Assembly: GCA_036877525.1 (NCBI GenBank)
Contig: JAZGTH010000073.1
Location: 248,001-312,000, forward strand
DNA from: Chromobotia macracanthus
Lineage: Eukaryota; Chordata; Actinopteri; Cypriniformes; Botiidae
DNA length: 64,000 nt
Direction of reading: 5' to 3'
Both the position numbers and the translations under genes were made by a program. Below the pieces are notes generated by a model. It ran no database searches, was not told the origin of the DNA, and saw only the letters and a program-made list of their open reading frames with translations. Below are positions 1 to 13,560 of the stretch, piece by piece; positions within the stretch are counted from its first letter, which is position 1, and each line of letters opens with the position of its first letter.

Positions 1-1009
1 AATATGTTGCTTAGATTGACCTTTAACAATCCTTTTGACAATGTATACATGCCTAAATGCATTGAGGTGCTTCCATGTGATTGGATGATTAGATATATTT
101 GCATTGAGCAGTTGGTCACATTGTCTGTCTGTCTAGCTGTCTGTCAATTTCAAAAGAAGTGTACCAGAGCTTTCGAATGTTCAGGAAATATGTTTACACA
201 TGCCTAAATATGTTTACAAATGCCTCAAATCTTTTCAGAGCAGAAGCAAATGATAAAATATTGGAAACAAAGACTGAGTTTAACCTGTTTAACCAGTGCC
301 CTTCTTAATGTCTCATCTAGTGCTATTGCACCAGGTGCAATGACATTTGCGACAGTAGCTGTAAATATAACAACACATTTAATATGCCACCATTCCGTCA
401 CGCTGTAATCGGCACAGTCAACGTATAAATAAATAAAAGGAGAGGGCAGAGTCTATTTTTTGATTCCTTACAGACCATTCCAGGTAATGTTCAATCACCT
501 TTGGATTAACTTATGAGTCAAATCCACCCTTAGGCGTTCAAAACATCTTGCGTCTCTCTCTGAGTGGTGCAGAGCAGAAAAGAACCAGAGAAATGGCTGT
601 GTCACAGCTGGTTTGGCTCAAAGTGGAGAATATAAAAGAGAAGAAAAACTCTGGCCGGAGAAATGCTGGCATTTTAACAGCAGAACACCTTAGCTGATGC
701 TTAGTTAAGCATCCTCCCCCAGTGCTTGCCTAATTTTTAGTGTCACAAGTGTCCTTGGTGCTTCCTCAGAAATGCCATTGCTTTGGGTTATGGCTTCATT
801 GGTTTCTCATTCTATGTCACCTTAGTGTCTTGCAGCTTTCACTTTTTAGAGTTGTTACATTTGTGCATTATAGGACATAACTGGCCTGATCAACATCTAT
901 TACCACATATTCATGAGTTTCTTGAACAAACAGTGGGAGCTGCCATCATTTTTCTGTTTTTCTGCTTGCTTATTTCATTCTGGTTTCATTAAATATCACT
1001 GTGGAGAGT

Positions 1010-1041
1010 ACACACACACACACACACACACATACACACAC
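1010..1041. repeat. (CA)n microsatellite
   Basis: Dinucleotide CA run of about 15 units with one T interruption. It is a likely length-polymorphic marker. Confidence 0.95.
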
Positions 1042-1665
1042 TGCAAAGCAATATTTGAACTGGCAGATAATGAGCTCAATAAGATTTTATTTAAAATTTA
1101 GCATGTCGAATGACAGCAAAATTGAAATGAATATCCATACACAGCACCCTATGCCTTGTTCTCCCTGCCAAAGCAGATGATTTCCATCCATTTAGATTAT
1201 AACAAGGCTACAGAATTGCACCCTGGTCTAGAGCTATTCTCAAACCAGGCAGCTAAAACAGAAGGAGGATCTGTTAGCAGGTATTAACTGAAGCTGAAAC
1301 TTTGAGTGCTATGATTGTGGAAACGATCACTTTATTTACCAGAATGAGTCTAAATCGTTCACTGTATTTCTGCCTGGATAAATGTAAGTAGCACTCACCA
1401 AAATTTACCTGGATGGAAATCTCTATGTAGACTAAACAAGAGGTATACTGTAGTCATTTTAAAGGTATTTTTAAAGCCACATTTTAAATATAAATATGTA
1501 AGTTTATTTTATGTGTGTGCTCTACACACGTTTGCTGTGTCATTATCTGTCACTGTATGTTCTCCACTGTGGAAAGTGACTGTTTTATTTATTTTTATGG
1601 TTTGTGGTAGTGTTTAATTAAGATCCTGACACCTAGATGTTTATGCAAATTCCTACAAAAATGCC

Positions 1666-1690
1666 CTTTACATTCCATTGGAATGTAAAG
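1666..1690. other. Perfect 11-bp hairpin
   Basis: The arm ctttacattcc is followed by the 3-nt loop att and then its exact reverse complement. No T-run follows, so it is not a terminator-like structure. It may be chance or a remnant of a TIR element. Confidence 0.6.
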
Positions 1691-1959
1691 CAGTGTTAAT
1701 CTAAAGCACCTCCACAGTAAAGTGGCAACAAACCTCTTTTAGAAGTTCAGGAAAAAGGTGCACAATACTGGTATGCTGAAACTCAAGGACTAAATTAGGA
1801 CTAGGCTCAGACTGCAGTGAAAATTTATACAGTTAGATAAAAAAAGACTTCATACATTGGTAGTATTCTCCTTTAAGAGAGCATATTTGTTTAGCTATCT
1901 AACTCCATTGAGTAATGGATGATTTATTGAACTGACACCTGAATCAGCCACTCTAATTA

Positions 1960-2230
1960 AGTTCAAGTTCAAGTGTAGTTTATTGTCATTCCAACCGTAT
2001 ACAAGTACATAGTGAAACAAAACAACGTTTCTCCAGGATCTAGGTGCTACACAAACACAGAACAACACAGAACTACAAGGCTACATAATTTATACATAAT
2101 TTATACATAAAGTGCACAAGTGCAAACATGCAGACAGCACAGGACAGTACAATGACTTCTGGGGCAGACAATGGATGTAGTATGTCCCAGTGCAGCACCG
2201 ACCAGCACACAGTTCTGTTCTTGGTGAAAT
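1960..2230 (-). mobile_element. 3' end of a truncated non-LTR retrotransposon (LINE), antisense
   Basis: Read on the minus strand, the segment ends in 'aatgacaataaactacac' followed by a repeated ttgaact. This is the usual 3' end of a family of fish LINEs of CR1/L2/Rex1 type. The sequence before it, with a 'gatcctggagaaacgttg' stretch and short repeats of aaattatgtat, fits their 3' untranslated region. No reverse-transcriptase frame is left, so this is a 5'-truncated dead copy. Similar tails occur at 21.2, 35.7, 40.0 and 55.2 kb. The clade name is from memory; the LINE tail itself is the firmer part of the call. Confidence 0.7.
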
Positions 2231-4165
2231 AAAGATGTGTGTTAACTAAATGTTAAAAACGACTATGTAAAGTTTAAATATTTAGACTACAGCAGTTTAA
2301 GAAGAATGCTAGTGTCATTCTCTCAATAATATTTACATGAAAGAAATTTTTCCTTGCAGTCAGAAACAGTGAGAAGCTATTGCTAAGTACAAATGCATCA
2401 TGATGGCTGTTTAACAACTGAGTACTTTCATTCATTTATTTTAGTTTTGCCGTGGTGCTTTTATTAGTGTGCTGCTTGCATTATAAAACCTTTTCAGAAA
2501 AGTTTAAATTTTAAATTCATCCTTTTTAAAGCACTGCCACGACAATTATGTACATTCAGAAAGACGTCTTTGTTTGTAGCATTGTCTCTCACTTTGCATT
2601 TTTAAATTAAAAATAGCCCAACTTTTAAAAATGTGTAGCGACTTCTGCATACTGCTCCATTCAGTTGCAATCCATCTAGCTGTTTATTGAACGAGTCTTA
2701 TATAAACTTCTAGAACTAAAATGTGTCAGAAACAGGTCAGTTAATTAACTCTTTAAACAGGAATAGCCAAATGTTTCTTAGTCTTCCTCATCAGCTCTAT
2801 CCACCCTGGTCTGTCCATCAGAGTTTTCCAATAGCCTAATCTTACCAGCAGATGTATATGCACTGTTAATTTGATTGGACTGTTTTTGTTCTGCAACAGT
2901 GTCCTGCCTCTTTTCAGTCCTTTGCCATTATTGTGGATAATTGCTTTTGTGTTCTTATTAGAAGCTAAGCAGGCCTCACTCAAGAAGTACAACTATTGGT
3001 TACTTCTGTCCATCTGGTGTGCTGTGGATGAATGTTACAGCAAAGAGCTTATATGCAGTCTGGCCAGGTGTGAAGTAAATGTTTGATTATATTAACCAAG
3101 GGCAACCAGTGACGTTTAACATCATCATGTGTAATAGGCCTACAGCAGAGGGAAGAGAATTCTATGCATATGATGGATGAGCTCGTTGAGACGTGTGCTT
3201 CAGAATGCCATGAATTTTATGCCATGAATGACCAGACCATGTACATATAACTTAATCTGAACCATTCTGATCCCATTATACTTACAATTGGCTTTTAGAG
3301 CTGATCTATATAAGCACTTCTCCTTGGTAGACACAGGACGAGTTTGTAAGAACTCTTTAAGCCATAATTTCCTTACTTCCTGCACTGCACAGTTTTATAG
3401 CTATTACATGTAATACAGAAACCCTATGTACCATTTTTTACCTTTGAAAGAGAATCTCTTTTGTGAGGTTTTCTTTGGATGTGGTAGTCACATTTGTAGG
3501 CTTGTGGCACGCTTCACTATTTTCTTTAATTGGATTCTTCATTAGAGCGAGGAGCAAGGAGGAAATGAGAGGATGATAGGACATTTGACAGCTGTGAGAT
3601 GTGCTTTGTCAGTGCAAGTCTAACTCAGGTGTTAGTTGTTGTAAATCTTTGGAGATCATTGTTTCATTAAGAGTACATTTAGTCTATTTTAGCAAAGTAA
3701 ATCAATATAGATCAAAATGCAGGGGCCATTGAGCTTGACAAGAAAACAGAATAAGAAGCAGGTGGGTCCAGAAAAAGCAGGGGCATCCTTGTGTATTGCC
3801 CTCTAACCCTGTTCATGTTAACATCTTGACCTGTGTTAAATGAAGGCATCCTTTAGCAGCATCTGGGCAGGGTGAGCACAGATGGTGTTACTGCCTAACT
3901 TAATTCTGCCCGCAGGCAAAGGTAAACCTTACACTCTATTTTAACTCCAGATGTGAGCACCTCCTCAGGGATCCTTGCTTTTAAAGGCACATTGGAGTTG
4001 GTCTCTTACTACATCTACATGCACCTAAGAAAACTGCTTATAAATTATTATACTATTATATATACTGGGTTTTTGCAGAAAGCAGCATTCTGAAACATGT
4101 AAACAGCACGAGTACTGTTGTACTGAATATCAGCATGGATGTGATTACCTGAGGCATTTCTCCAA

Positions 4166-4198
4166 CATCATGGCTATGGCTAAATCACAGCCATGATG
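4166..4198. other. 10-bp hairpin
   Basis: Arms catcatggct and agccatgatg are exact reverse complements around a 13-nt loop. Function unknown. Confidence 0.5.
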
Positions 4199-4594
4199 AT
4201 ATACAGGGCAACAGCACTTGTGTGGGATTGCTTATGTATAAACAATACATAATATGCATTATGAGCTTATGTTAATAATATTGTAAAATCTACAGTATAC
4301 AAGACAAGCATAATGACAGTATTATAGAATTTCCCTTTATTGATTTATTGAACACAGACCCTATCTGGATGAATTTATGCATGCAAGTCATTTATGCTTT
4401 CACAAGGTGCACATCATGTTCAGGGTCAGAGAAAAGGATGAAAACAGATAAGACATACAGGGAGACCTCATACTGTGTGGGAACCGGGTTTCCCATGATT
4501 GAAGAAGTGTGCGCTGGTTTTCATCACAGCAGGGCTCTGTGGATACAACATTTTAATGATCATTAAAGCAGCTTTTGTCATAGTGTGACTCGTA

Positions 4595-4760
4595 GTGTAA
4601 ATCTGATTGATATTGATTGCATTTTCCTTTGCTATTGGAAATTGTGTGCCATTGGAGAAAGGTAATTAGCATATGAGTAGGATTATTATGCTTTTAAACA
4701 GTTAAAAGCATAATTTAGGGATTTAAGTGAAAGGCAAATTGCAGGGGAGAGGCGTATCAC
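4595..4760. promoter_or_regulatory. Candidate conserved non-coding element
   Basis: A short stretch with several core homeodomain or POU-like motifs (ATTGATATTGATTG, GGTAATTAGCATATGAG) around the 13-bp hairpin at 4,685-4,714. It has no open frame and no repeat character. The call rests on motif density only and needs cross-species alignment. Confidence 0.25.
4685..4714. other. Perfect 13-bp hairpin with 4-nt loop
   Basis: The arm attatgcttttaa pairs exactly with ttaaaagcataat across the loop acag. It is AT-rich and lies inside the possible regulatory block. Confidence 0.6.
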
Positions 4761-5540
4761 ACAGAACTCTGGTTATGTCTGTAAAAATAGTCTGCTTGAT
4801 ATTTTTTGCAGTTGAAATAAAGTGTATAAGATGGTGAAATTGTCATTAAGCTGGATAAGTCATCTAAAGGTCCTGTGTCAAACCCAGTAAGAGGGATATT
4901 TATATGGTTAACAGTTTATAGAAATCAGATCTTTTAGACTGAAAAAATTAACTTATTACACTTAGATTATAAGGAACCTATCAAAGCAATGTATGTTAGT
5001 TAAAAATGAAAATTTTTTGTAATTTAATCTGTCCGTTAAACAGCAGCAATACTTACTAAAAACTGACTTTGTTAGTGCTTTATGAGACCATTAAAATGTA
5101 TTGGGACACAATGCATGCCAGATGTTATGACAGAAACATGTCAAAAGACATTTTGTGTATACATACTAGGGACACTGGTTTAAAGCATTTGTAGGGCAGC
5201 AATTGTGATGGTGCACTAGGGGCTCTATTTAAAACTAATGGCTTCTGCACTATGCATGGCAATTCTGCCCTTAGGCATCAACAACTTGTGCAAGTTGCTA
5301 TAGGGTTACTTCATTATGGCAAATTGTGCTCTGTATAAGAACAAATCTGAAATGTTGCAGTTCTCACACACCCTAACAGAAAACTGCATTGTACAATTAA
5401 AAAAACTTTTTTAAACTACTATTAAAACTACTATTTACTGTATTTTTATAGTGTTTTTACAAATGAGTAAATCCCCAAAAGGAGGTTTTGCTCAGAATTG
5501 TCAGGATTTGATGACTTTTGGGTACAGATTTGTCCCCAAG

Positions 5541-5570
5541 TAAACACACAGACACACACAGACACACACA
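5541..5570. repeat. CACAGA/CA simple repeat
   Basis: Tandem copies of acacacag, about three units, forming a short imperfect microsatellite. Confidence 0.85.
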
Positions 5571-8143
5571 GTATATCTTCACTAAGGCTGCTGAATATTT
5601 ACAGGCTGCAATATTACCACTTTAACAGAGGCTTTTACCATTACGCAGGGCCATACTGAAACATAACAGAAGGCACATTTTTTTATTAAAACATTGAATG
5701 TTAGAATGTCAGGGTTCATCCTGCATTACTGAGTGATTTATACATATTCCTGTTCAGCCAGTTTCCTGCTGTTGGGGTCTGAACTTTTGTGTTGGCTGAT
5801 GCCAGGACCAGCATTCATCAAGCTGCCACTTCAAAACCACCTGCTTTTTAATAAGTTACTTTCACTTCCACCTCTCCATCCCTATTTAAATTAAACTTTT
5901 ATTAGTAAATTGCAGCTTCTAGGCCATCACTCTCATTTGCTTTTGACAGTGAAGTGAAAGCACACAGTGTATTGCCAAATACTTTTCTGAATCCTGGTCA
6001 GGTTCCATGAGTTCGCTTAAGGCAAGAGATTTATGATTTCATCAAAGCATTTATATTTTGTATTGATCCACCTCAACACCCACCTCCGCTTTAACTTCAG
6101 TTTTTCTGTCTCCACATAGACGCATAAAACACATTTTATTCAATCTCACACACTATCCTTAAAGACACACTAGCCCATTTCTGATCTCATTAGTTCTGGT
6201 TGAAATGATTGTGTTCCTGTTCCCTCAGCTCACCACCTCTGTTTGCTTTTTTTAGTGTCTTGATGATTAGTCACTTTGCATTTAATAGCATTAGCTTGGA
6301 TCGAATGATATAGAAAATTGATGATAACTGACACAGTGAGTGGCATATGCTGACTGTTGGACCCCATACAAACTTTGATGTTTCTTACTTATAAAATCTT
6401 ATTAATTAAACATGAGCATACACCACCAGGTGTAGAATTCACATATTGAAAAACATATATTTATATTTCATATCAAGAATTTTTGGGGTGCAAAACAGCA
6501 TCCACGTAACAGAGTAACCCTTTAGGCGGACCTTCTAGAACCTCTGTTTACCTGCCATCCTCTGTGTTTGTGATTAAAAGCTCCAAATCGCAGTAATCAA
6601 TAAATCAACAGTCTGAAACCATTACTTCGAATTATAGGCATTCCAGCATCTCTGGGAATGAGCTGACACAATCAGGTAAGCAGCCTTCATTATAGCCTAT
6701 TGACTAAACTGTCCAGAGTTAAGCTGGCGAAAAACTCACAAGACAAACACGTAGCTTAAAAGCATTGTACTGCACCGGGTGAAAAAAAGGAGAGCGAAAG
6801 CAATAGGGAGAGAGAGTTGTGATTTAAGGCGAAATATATCCTTGGTTAATAGGATTAGAGGAACAACAGCCTGCTATTACAAAACTGAACACGGGAAGAG
6901 AGACATTGAAACCATGGTTGAACTGTTCTGTTTTCTGTTATCTTCTGATAACTAAAACAAAACTTGTAAAAAAAAATTGAAAAATGTTTTTTCAAGAGTT
7001 TGTGTTCTCTGAAATTCTACAGAAATCTTATAAAAATCCCAATGTTTGTGGGTGAATGAAGATGTCACAGATGTATCCTGCACTTCTCAGACTGTTCTCT
7101 AGGTGGCAATGTGGTACAGCGCTTAAGGGCAGATTATGTCTGTGGCGTCTGCCCGCCCAGCCATGCTGCATCCCCCAAACACACACCTTGTTTACCCATC
7201 ACATCAAAGATCTTGGAGAAACTAATCATTGAAATGCATTATAAAACCCATGATTGGCCAAAATGGCTCATCAACCCTGTTTTATTGTTGTCATGCGCTG
7301 TGTTGTTCCTGCAAATAGCAGACGCTCTGAAGCATCGGTCCCAGCATCCTCTCTTGAGTCCAGAATCTCCTGCAACCTCCTCAGTCATAATACAATGCGA
7401 TGTCTGTACTCAAAATGGGCTTTTTGGAAGGAACGTGGGCCAGAAACTGCCAAATACTTTCTCTCCCCCTCTCTGTCTGCTTCTCTGCCCCTCTCACTTC
7501 CTGTCTCTATCCATTTCTCACACACACAAACACTCATTCACCCACTCACATGTAAAGCAGGTCATTAGTATGCCTTTTGGTCACCTCTCTTCATCAGAAC
7601 GGCAACCCAGCTTTATTAAAAAACAAGCCAATCAGTAAGAATGTTGTCATTTAGAATGTTATTTTTTTTGTACCGGCTGCCAGCTCATTCTCAATCGCTT
7701 GCATAATGTCTCTCGTGGACACATACTTAAACAACACCTTCATTACATGACGGGTAGAGGAGAGAATCTGGATCAGACCATGTGGCATATAAGTCTTGTG
7801 AAACAAAGTGTATCATATCTGACAGCGCAGTATTGCCATGCTGTCTTATTAGTGGTGCTTGCTAAGGCCAGCGTTACTTGCTGTTACTCATTAAAGGCTG
7901 GGGATTTAAACAAACCCCAACTGCAAGTATTAAACATACTTATCAAACTCATCTGGTACCATTTGTGCCACAAACATGAATGATGCCTTGTGAAAGTTGC
8001 TGACGAGAGTTTGCTATTAATTTTCTGAACAATGACATGGGCGGATGAGAAAATGAGCTGAAAATCCTATAGACCTAGATTTAAGGTGGGACACAAGCCA
8101 TATCTAGAGGCCAGAATATTGAAGAGGCAGGCTATTCTGACTT

Positions 8144-8275
8144 TGGCAACCACCCAGAGCAGACACTAGCAACTGCATAACAATGCACTAAAAGCTTTTT
8201 GGATAACCATAGCAACCTCATGGTGGTGCCCTGGTGACCACAGGCAATATCTGATCACCATGGCAGTGACCTTTA
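8144..8275. repeat. Dispersed fish repeat of the 'ccatagcaacc' type
   Basis: The segment strings together degenerate copies of motifs such as caaccacccagagcag, actagcaactgcataac, ataaccatagcaacc and ccctggtgaccacag. This resembles a repeat common in teleost genomes in which 'agcaac-cacc-agaacacc' units recur. The copy is diverged and its edges are approximate. The assignment is from memory. Confidence 0.5.
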
Positions 8276-8279
8276 CATA

Positions 8280-11200
8280 AGGTAACATTAACATTACTTT
8301 TTCAGACAAAGCCTAGTTTTATGTTGTAAGCTTGATGGACTCTCACAAGCTGTGATGTTTCATTGTGCTCTGGATTTTGTAATAATATGTGATGTAACAG
8401 CAAAAGGACGGAGTGTTCCATCATGACTTGTGTAAATAGTAGATATACTTTTATAAAAGTCTCAGATCTCCAGGTCTAGTAATGTCCTGTGTAATATCTG
8501 CAGTAGTGATTACTGTCTGTTTTGTTTTGTTTTTCAGGATTGTGTAGTATTTGGTATTTAGTGACATTTATTGAGTACAGTATATAAACCTAAACTGATT
8601 TTGTCTTACTCTTATTTTTCAATTTTTTCATAATTTAGGTGTTGATATTACATTTGTTTTATTGTTTGTTTTTACATTTGAGCATGTTGACATTGGAGCA
8701 TTTATTTATACCAATTGGTAAACACCCCAGTGCTCATCAATATCGATAGCACAAATGATGATAGATCTCTCACAATCCACATTAGAGGTCTCCTGTGTGT
8801 ATGTTTTGCAGTTTCTTCTTCTGCTGTGTGTTCCAAATGGAATTCATGCTTTGTAAGGAAGTGTTTTCATCCCGTACACACACAAGTCGACAGTTACACA
8901 CAATGGCTTCCCAGAATGACAGAACCTATTCTACCATCCGTTCTTTTCATTAGGTACTATAACGAGATACATCCTTTGTGAGGTGCTACAAGAGACTTAC
9001 ACCTCACATTTTCTCTCCAGTTTCTCAGTTTTCTCACCGCTCACTCATTCATACCATGTTTTCAATTATTCTTCACTTCATTCCATACTTTTATGTGATT
9101 TTTAAGAGCAAACAGACGCTTATTGCAATAAGGAAATCTATTTTAATCTATTTTTAACTGGTATTGCGATTCTGCATTCTGCAGTTTGCTTTGTTTATTG
9201 GTTTTAAGTGCTCTGGTTGTCACTGCTTTCCAATGATGACCCAACAGGCCCAGTTATAGAGCACATAATGTGGGCTTGACTTCAATCAAGCCTGATCCTT
9301 TGTGAGTTGTCCAGGGAAATACTCATTATATGCATTTATTTAAAGAGACAGTGTGAGAAACTCATTAAAAGTCTTGAAAGCGACCTGCCAGATTACTTAA
9401 TGTACTAGATGTCCAAATGGTAAACACAATCAATTAATCATAAGATGGACAAAACAGTAATATAGTAACCAATATAGTCATGCATCTAGTAAATGCATCT
9501 TCCAGTTCAGTTTAATGTTTGGATGTGTCACATCATATATCTTCTGCTAACAACCTGTGTTGTAATTTTTTAAAATTTATATTGTTCAGTTTATTAAAAC
9601 CAAATCATAAGTTCTCATCAAGATTGTGCTTTTTTAACAATAGTTAAAAAAGAAGCATATTCCACCCATATTTTATGTGACCTTTGTGATGATAATAGTA
9701 ATCATCTTTTTTCTCTACGACTCGACTTGAGACATGATGATGTCATGATACTACAGGTATATAGAGTGTAGTATATTGTATAGTATGTTCACATCCTGAC
9801 AGATTCTGTTATTGTGACACATACTCCATTATTAAAGGTATTTCATTTCTGCTTGAATTCATCAGCGGGAGATGGAAATGAATGGTGACTAAGTGCAACA
9901 TGACTCTCCTCCTCTTCATTAATTGAAGAGGCAGAGCTGTGGTGTGTTGGTGGTGTGGTACGAGAGAGAGTTGGCTACACAGGGCAAGTCGTCACGCACT
10001 AATTTGTACTCAGTGCAAAAGTCTGCCTGAGACACGCCGTCGCTGAAACACTTTATAGATCATCTTAATGTGTATGGTCTGTCTCTCTCATTAAATATAT
10101 TTCTGTGAATGTGTTGAGGTTCTGTAGTGATATGTCTGGCATTTGTATAGATGTTCTTAGGGGTGGAATGGGCCTTTTAGTGAATCCAGTTCACACTGTA
10201 TTGCATATTCTATTTTTCAGTAACAGCTTTTTTCACCGTGGGAGCAAGGGAAGCCTTAGAAATTCATGAAATTCATTCAAGTAATTAACCTATACAAAAT
10301 GAAAAAAAGAATTATGAGTAATGGTATGCAAACTCATTTTTGTAAAGTAACATTGTTTAACAGCAGAACAAATTAATAGTTTTAGAGGAATCTGTTTTGC
10401 CTTAAATGTGTTTAATTCTCATAAATAGTCCTAAATCATGGCGTTAAAATGAGCCAGGTAACGTGAAATGTAGGCGATAAAAGCATAATTCGCTCTGGCT
10501 GATTACCTTGTATTCTATGTATCATTTCCACAATTCGTCAAACTGAGCTGAACAGCTCCTCCTTTTTGAATAATTCACCCCTTTGTTCTGTTGAATGGGG
10601 ATTTATGTCTGTGATGGCTTTGATGGACTTTATCAAAGTTTATAATTCTTTGTCTGGGAAGGCAGTGCTCTGCCTGTTTCCACTGCAAGCATCTGTCACA
10701 GCTAATACAAATAATACATTAAAAAATCAGACTGCAAGTGCTGTATGAATGCATCAGCACAGTAATGGATATCAAAAGCACTAAAATGTAGGTACCTGTG
10801 TTGTTACACAGTTATGTTTTTGCCCATTTTATCTGCACCTTAATTAGGCTACAAAGGCTTCCTTCATTGGTTACCCAGAATTCTCTGGTGTATCATGAAG
10901 GTCGTCAGTGAATTGCAGATTTTAAATCATCAAGGCAAGAATTAATGCATCCTGCAGTTTTTCAAAAGCTTTCCCAGAGAGAGAAGTAATTACCTCTTCT
11001 TTATCTCTCTTCCTCTTCTTTCTGTGTCTTTAGTTTTGTTCACTTCTGTTTAGCCTCCATTACAATTGCCACACATCTGTTACTTACAAACACAGTGTTC
11101 AGACTCATGTTCTTTCAGTTAGGAAATTGTTTCAATTGTTTTGTTCTCCTACTTTTTCTAATTTTATCTATCTTTTTCTTTTTCCATTATCTCCTAATCC

Positions 11201-13250
11201 TGCATTGAAGCTTTGAACCCTGGTTATAAATTCTCTTATTCCTTGAGATTTTGATTCCCCTAGATCATAGGTTTCTCAGACTTTAATAAGTCACGCCCCC
11301 CCCAAGAGGTCTGCTTCTTGTGATGGATGCCCTCCTTGGTTTGAAACAAGTTCAAAGTTTGGTGCATTCTACCCTGATTAACTTTGACTATGAAACTTCA
11401 GCATGGGTTACTTGAATCACAAGGTTATACACTATTTTTAGGCATTGTCAAATATATCGTGGTTTTATAAGCAGATGTTGACGGAGTGTTACAACCCATA
11501 CTCTTGTCACGAGCCTTAGGGGAAGGTTGTACAGTGAGGTGAGTGGCCTACAGCACTCAGACTGTCTGGAGAACAGTCCAGGTTTCTGATGAAATCCATG
11601 GCCAACAACACTTTTACAGGAAATGCAAACATCAGAGATATTTTGTCTTGTATATTTATGTAATTAGCTTTAGCTATTAGTTTTAATTTTATGGACCATA
11701 TTTGGAAGAACACTTCATTTTCCAGAATGTTCTAGTTTACCATAGCTTTAGTTTAGTCAAAACCATTTGCTCTAGTTTAGTCAAAATGTAGCCATAAGGC
11801 AGACTCATATGATGGATAATTAAAATGGAATATCTAAATTACAATAAGGTTTATCTTGCTTATTGTGTTGAACCAACTTATACAACCACACAAAATATTA
11901 AATAATTTTAAGGCTGTTGTTTTAACAATATTGAACCTTTTTAATTAAATAATTTAGGAAAAATCTATTCTACATATTTGGAGGCAAATAGGCGTAATAA
12001 TGATGTAATTGTTTTGTCACGCATCTTGCAAATTTCAGATTTCTTTGAATTGCAACAGTAACTTCCTGTCATACCAATTCAACATCCTGTTTTTCAGGGC
12101 CATTTCAACAAATCCCAACTTATGAATTGAAAGGAAACCATCTTCTTAATATATGAAAATTGCCCAATTTTCAAGGAGACAGAACAGGGAGAAAAATGGA
12201 AGTAGCCTTGTCTTTCATTTCACATTTTGTTTTTGTACAAATTTAAACACCCAATCGCCTTATTGGTAAAGGCACTGCCTGATCTCACAGCTGGACCTCT
12301 ACTTGCATGCCTATTATCTCAAAAGAAAATAGCTGCCTGGGGGCTTGCCAAGATGGATGCAGAGTGGACTGACTTCTCATCAGGGGACTTTGGCATTAGT
12401 TGAGTCTCTTTACAGTTTGCTATTTGCATGGCACACATGAGTGGCTGCTAATGAAGTTGTCATGCTGTTGTGGAGCTCTAGCAATAGAATATGCTTCTAT
12501 AATGCCACCTATTCCTTCATTTTCCGGAGGTTAAAGTAAATCCATGACTGTCCTTGTGTTTTCTTATCTGTGGATCAATACATGTGCGAAAGTGTGTCAC
12601 ACCATGTGTGTCAGTGTTCCTGCAGCTTGGCAGCAGGACAGCCAGACCACTGCATATCACATTCTGTGGCAAGGCTTTACTTACATTAATCAGGCCCAAT
12701 ATTATTATATTAAGAAATGGTAGGAAGATCACAGGGGAGTAGAAATTTAACTCAAATCGAATGTCCATTGATTTGCCTTCCTCGAACCTCTGTTTTGACC
12801 TGCAGTATTTTCTATATCTGATCTCCAAATGTGAACATCTAAAGGCATCTCTTCAACGTACTGGACCTCTCAAACAACCACATGCATATCGAAGGACACA
12901 GATCCTGCATCTCGATATACATAGTGTACTTTTCAATGTCGCTATGAGTAACTGTATGGTAGAAAGAGAGTTAAGAAACGATAAAACACTAACCCCTGGG
13001 TTTGACATCCCTGATATGTGCAGAGTGGAAAGACTGTGTGATACTGACAAAAGGAACTCTCACCCTCTTCATTACAGTTGTTACACACTCTCAACAAATT
13101 TCTGTTCATCTCCTGTATTTTCTTTTGCTCTTTACTTCAATCAGACCGCTGTTTCTCCGTCTGACCTCAGCTGCCTTGCTCGCCGTGGGATGTCGTTTGC
13201 TGGGCATGAGGGGTGCTGTATAAAAGAGACTGATGTCATTTCTCTCTTGA
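8280..13250. other. Unique non-coding DNA with one CNE-like block
   Basis: No exon or mobile element is recognised. A weakly tRNA-like stretch near 12.26 kb was examined and rejected. The frames at 12.5-13.3 kb overlap on both strands and show no conserved domain. Confidence 0.5.
10430..10700. promoter_or_regulatory. Candidate conserved non-coding element
   Basis: An evenly composed block with homeobox-like and GATA-like motifs (GATAAAAGCATAATTCGC, CTGATTACC, ATAATTC) and more balanced GC than its flanks. Its 60-residue frame is unremarkable. The call is inferred from texture only. Confidence 0.22.
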
Positions 13251-13259
13251 CCCCTAATT

Positions 13260-13560
13260 TAGAGGATGCTTGAGGTCTCGTCTCAGAGGAGAGGCTTGGT
13301 CGACCTCAAAGCTTTGCCAGTCTGTGAAATGTACGTGCACAGATTTAAAACAATGTGCTGCATGATCAGCCCCGCCAGCAGCATTTGCTCCAACTTTTCA
13401 AATCGCCAAACCCCCTCCACACAAAAGAAAAAGCAGGCGGATTTTCACGATTTGTCCCTAAATGATCCACTCTGCTTTCTGTAATTGCAGCCTCTTATCT
13501 TCAAAGCAGACCTTTGACTGCCCTTCAGTTTGGGTGGGTTCCAAAAGTCCACTTATAGCT
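13260..13560. promoter_or_regulatory. Candidate conserved non-coding element
   Basis: GC-richer than its neighbours, with motifs such as gcatgatcagccccgcc, gcaggcggattttcac and ctgtaattgcagcctc, and no repeat character. A 72-residue frame crosses it but has no recognisable domain and no strong splice sites. An unknown exon cannot be excluded. Confidence 0.25.

Larger units (their letters stand above)
1..1959. other. Unique AT-rich non-coding DNA
   Basis: No exon, RNA gene or mobile element is recognised here. The reading frames present are short, use no coherent codon pattern and match no family I know. The only structured items are the CA microsatellite near 1.01-1.04 kb and the small hairpin near 1.68 kb, both listed separately. 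Confidence 0.6.
2240..8140. other. Unique AT-rich non-coding DNA
   Basis: No gene is recognised. It holds two hairpins near 4.18 and 4.70 kb, a possible conserved element at 4.6-4.76 kb and a CACAGA repeat at 5.55 kb. The 175-residue frame at 7.1-7.6 kb overlaps other frames, has a CT/CA-rich low-complexity end and resembles no protein, so it is not called. Confidence 0.55.

Noticed and set aside
7100..7180. A-box-like gtggtacagcgcttaag
   Set aside because: No B-box or tail follows, so it is probably chance.
7111..7638. 175-residue plus-strand frame
   Set aside because: Overlapping alternative frames, a low-complexity CT/CA-rich end, no domain and no splice or promoter context.
12250..12330. 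tRNA/SINE-like stretch (gccttattggtaaaggcactg)
   Set aside because: Only a faint A-box resemblance, with no B-box at the right distance and no SINE tail.
12761..13273. 170-residue plus-strand frame
   Set aside because: Several frames on both strands overlap it. The residue mix shows no domain or homology that I recognise.
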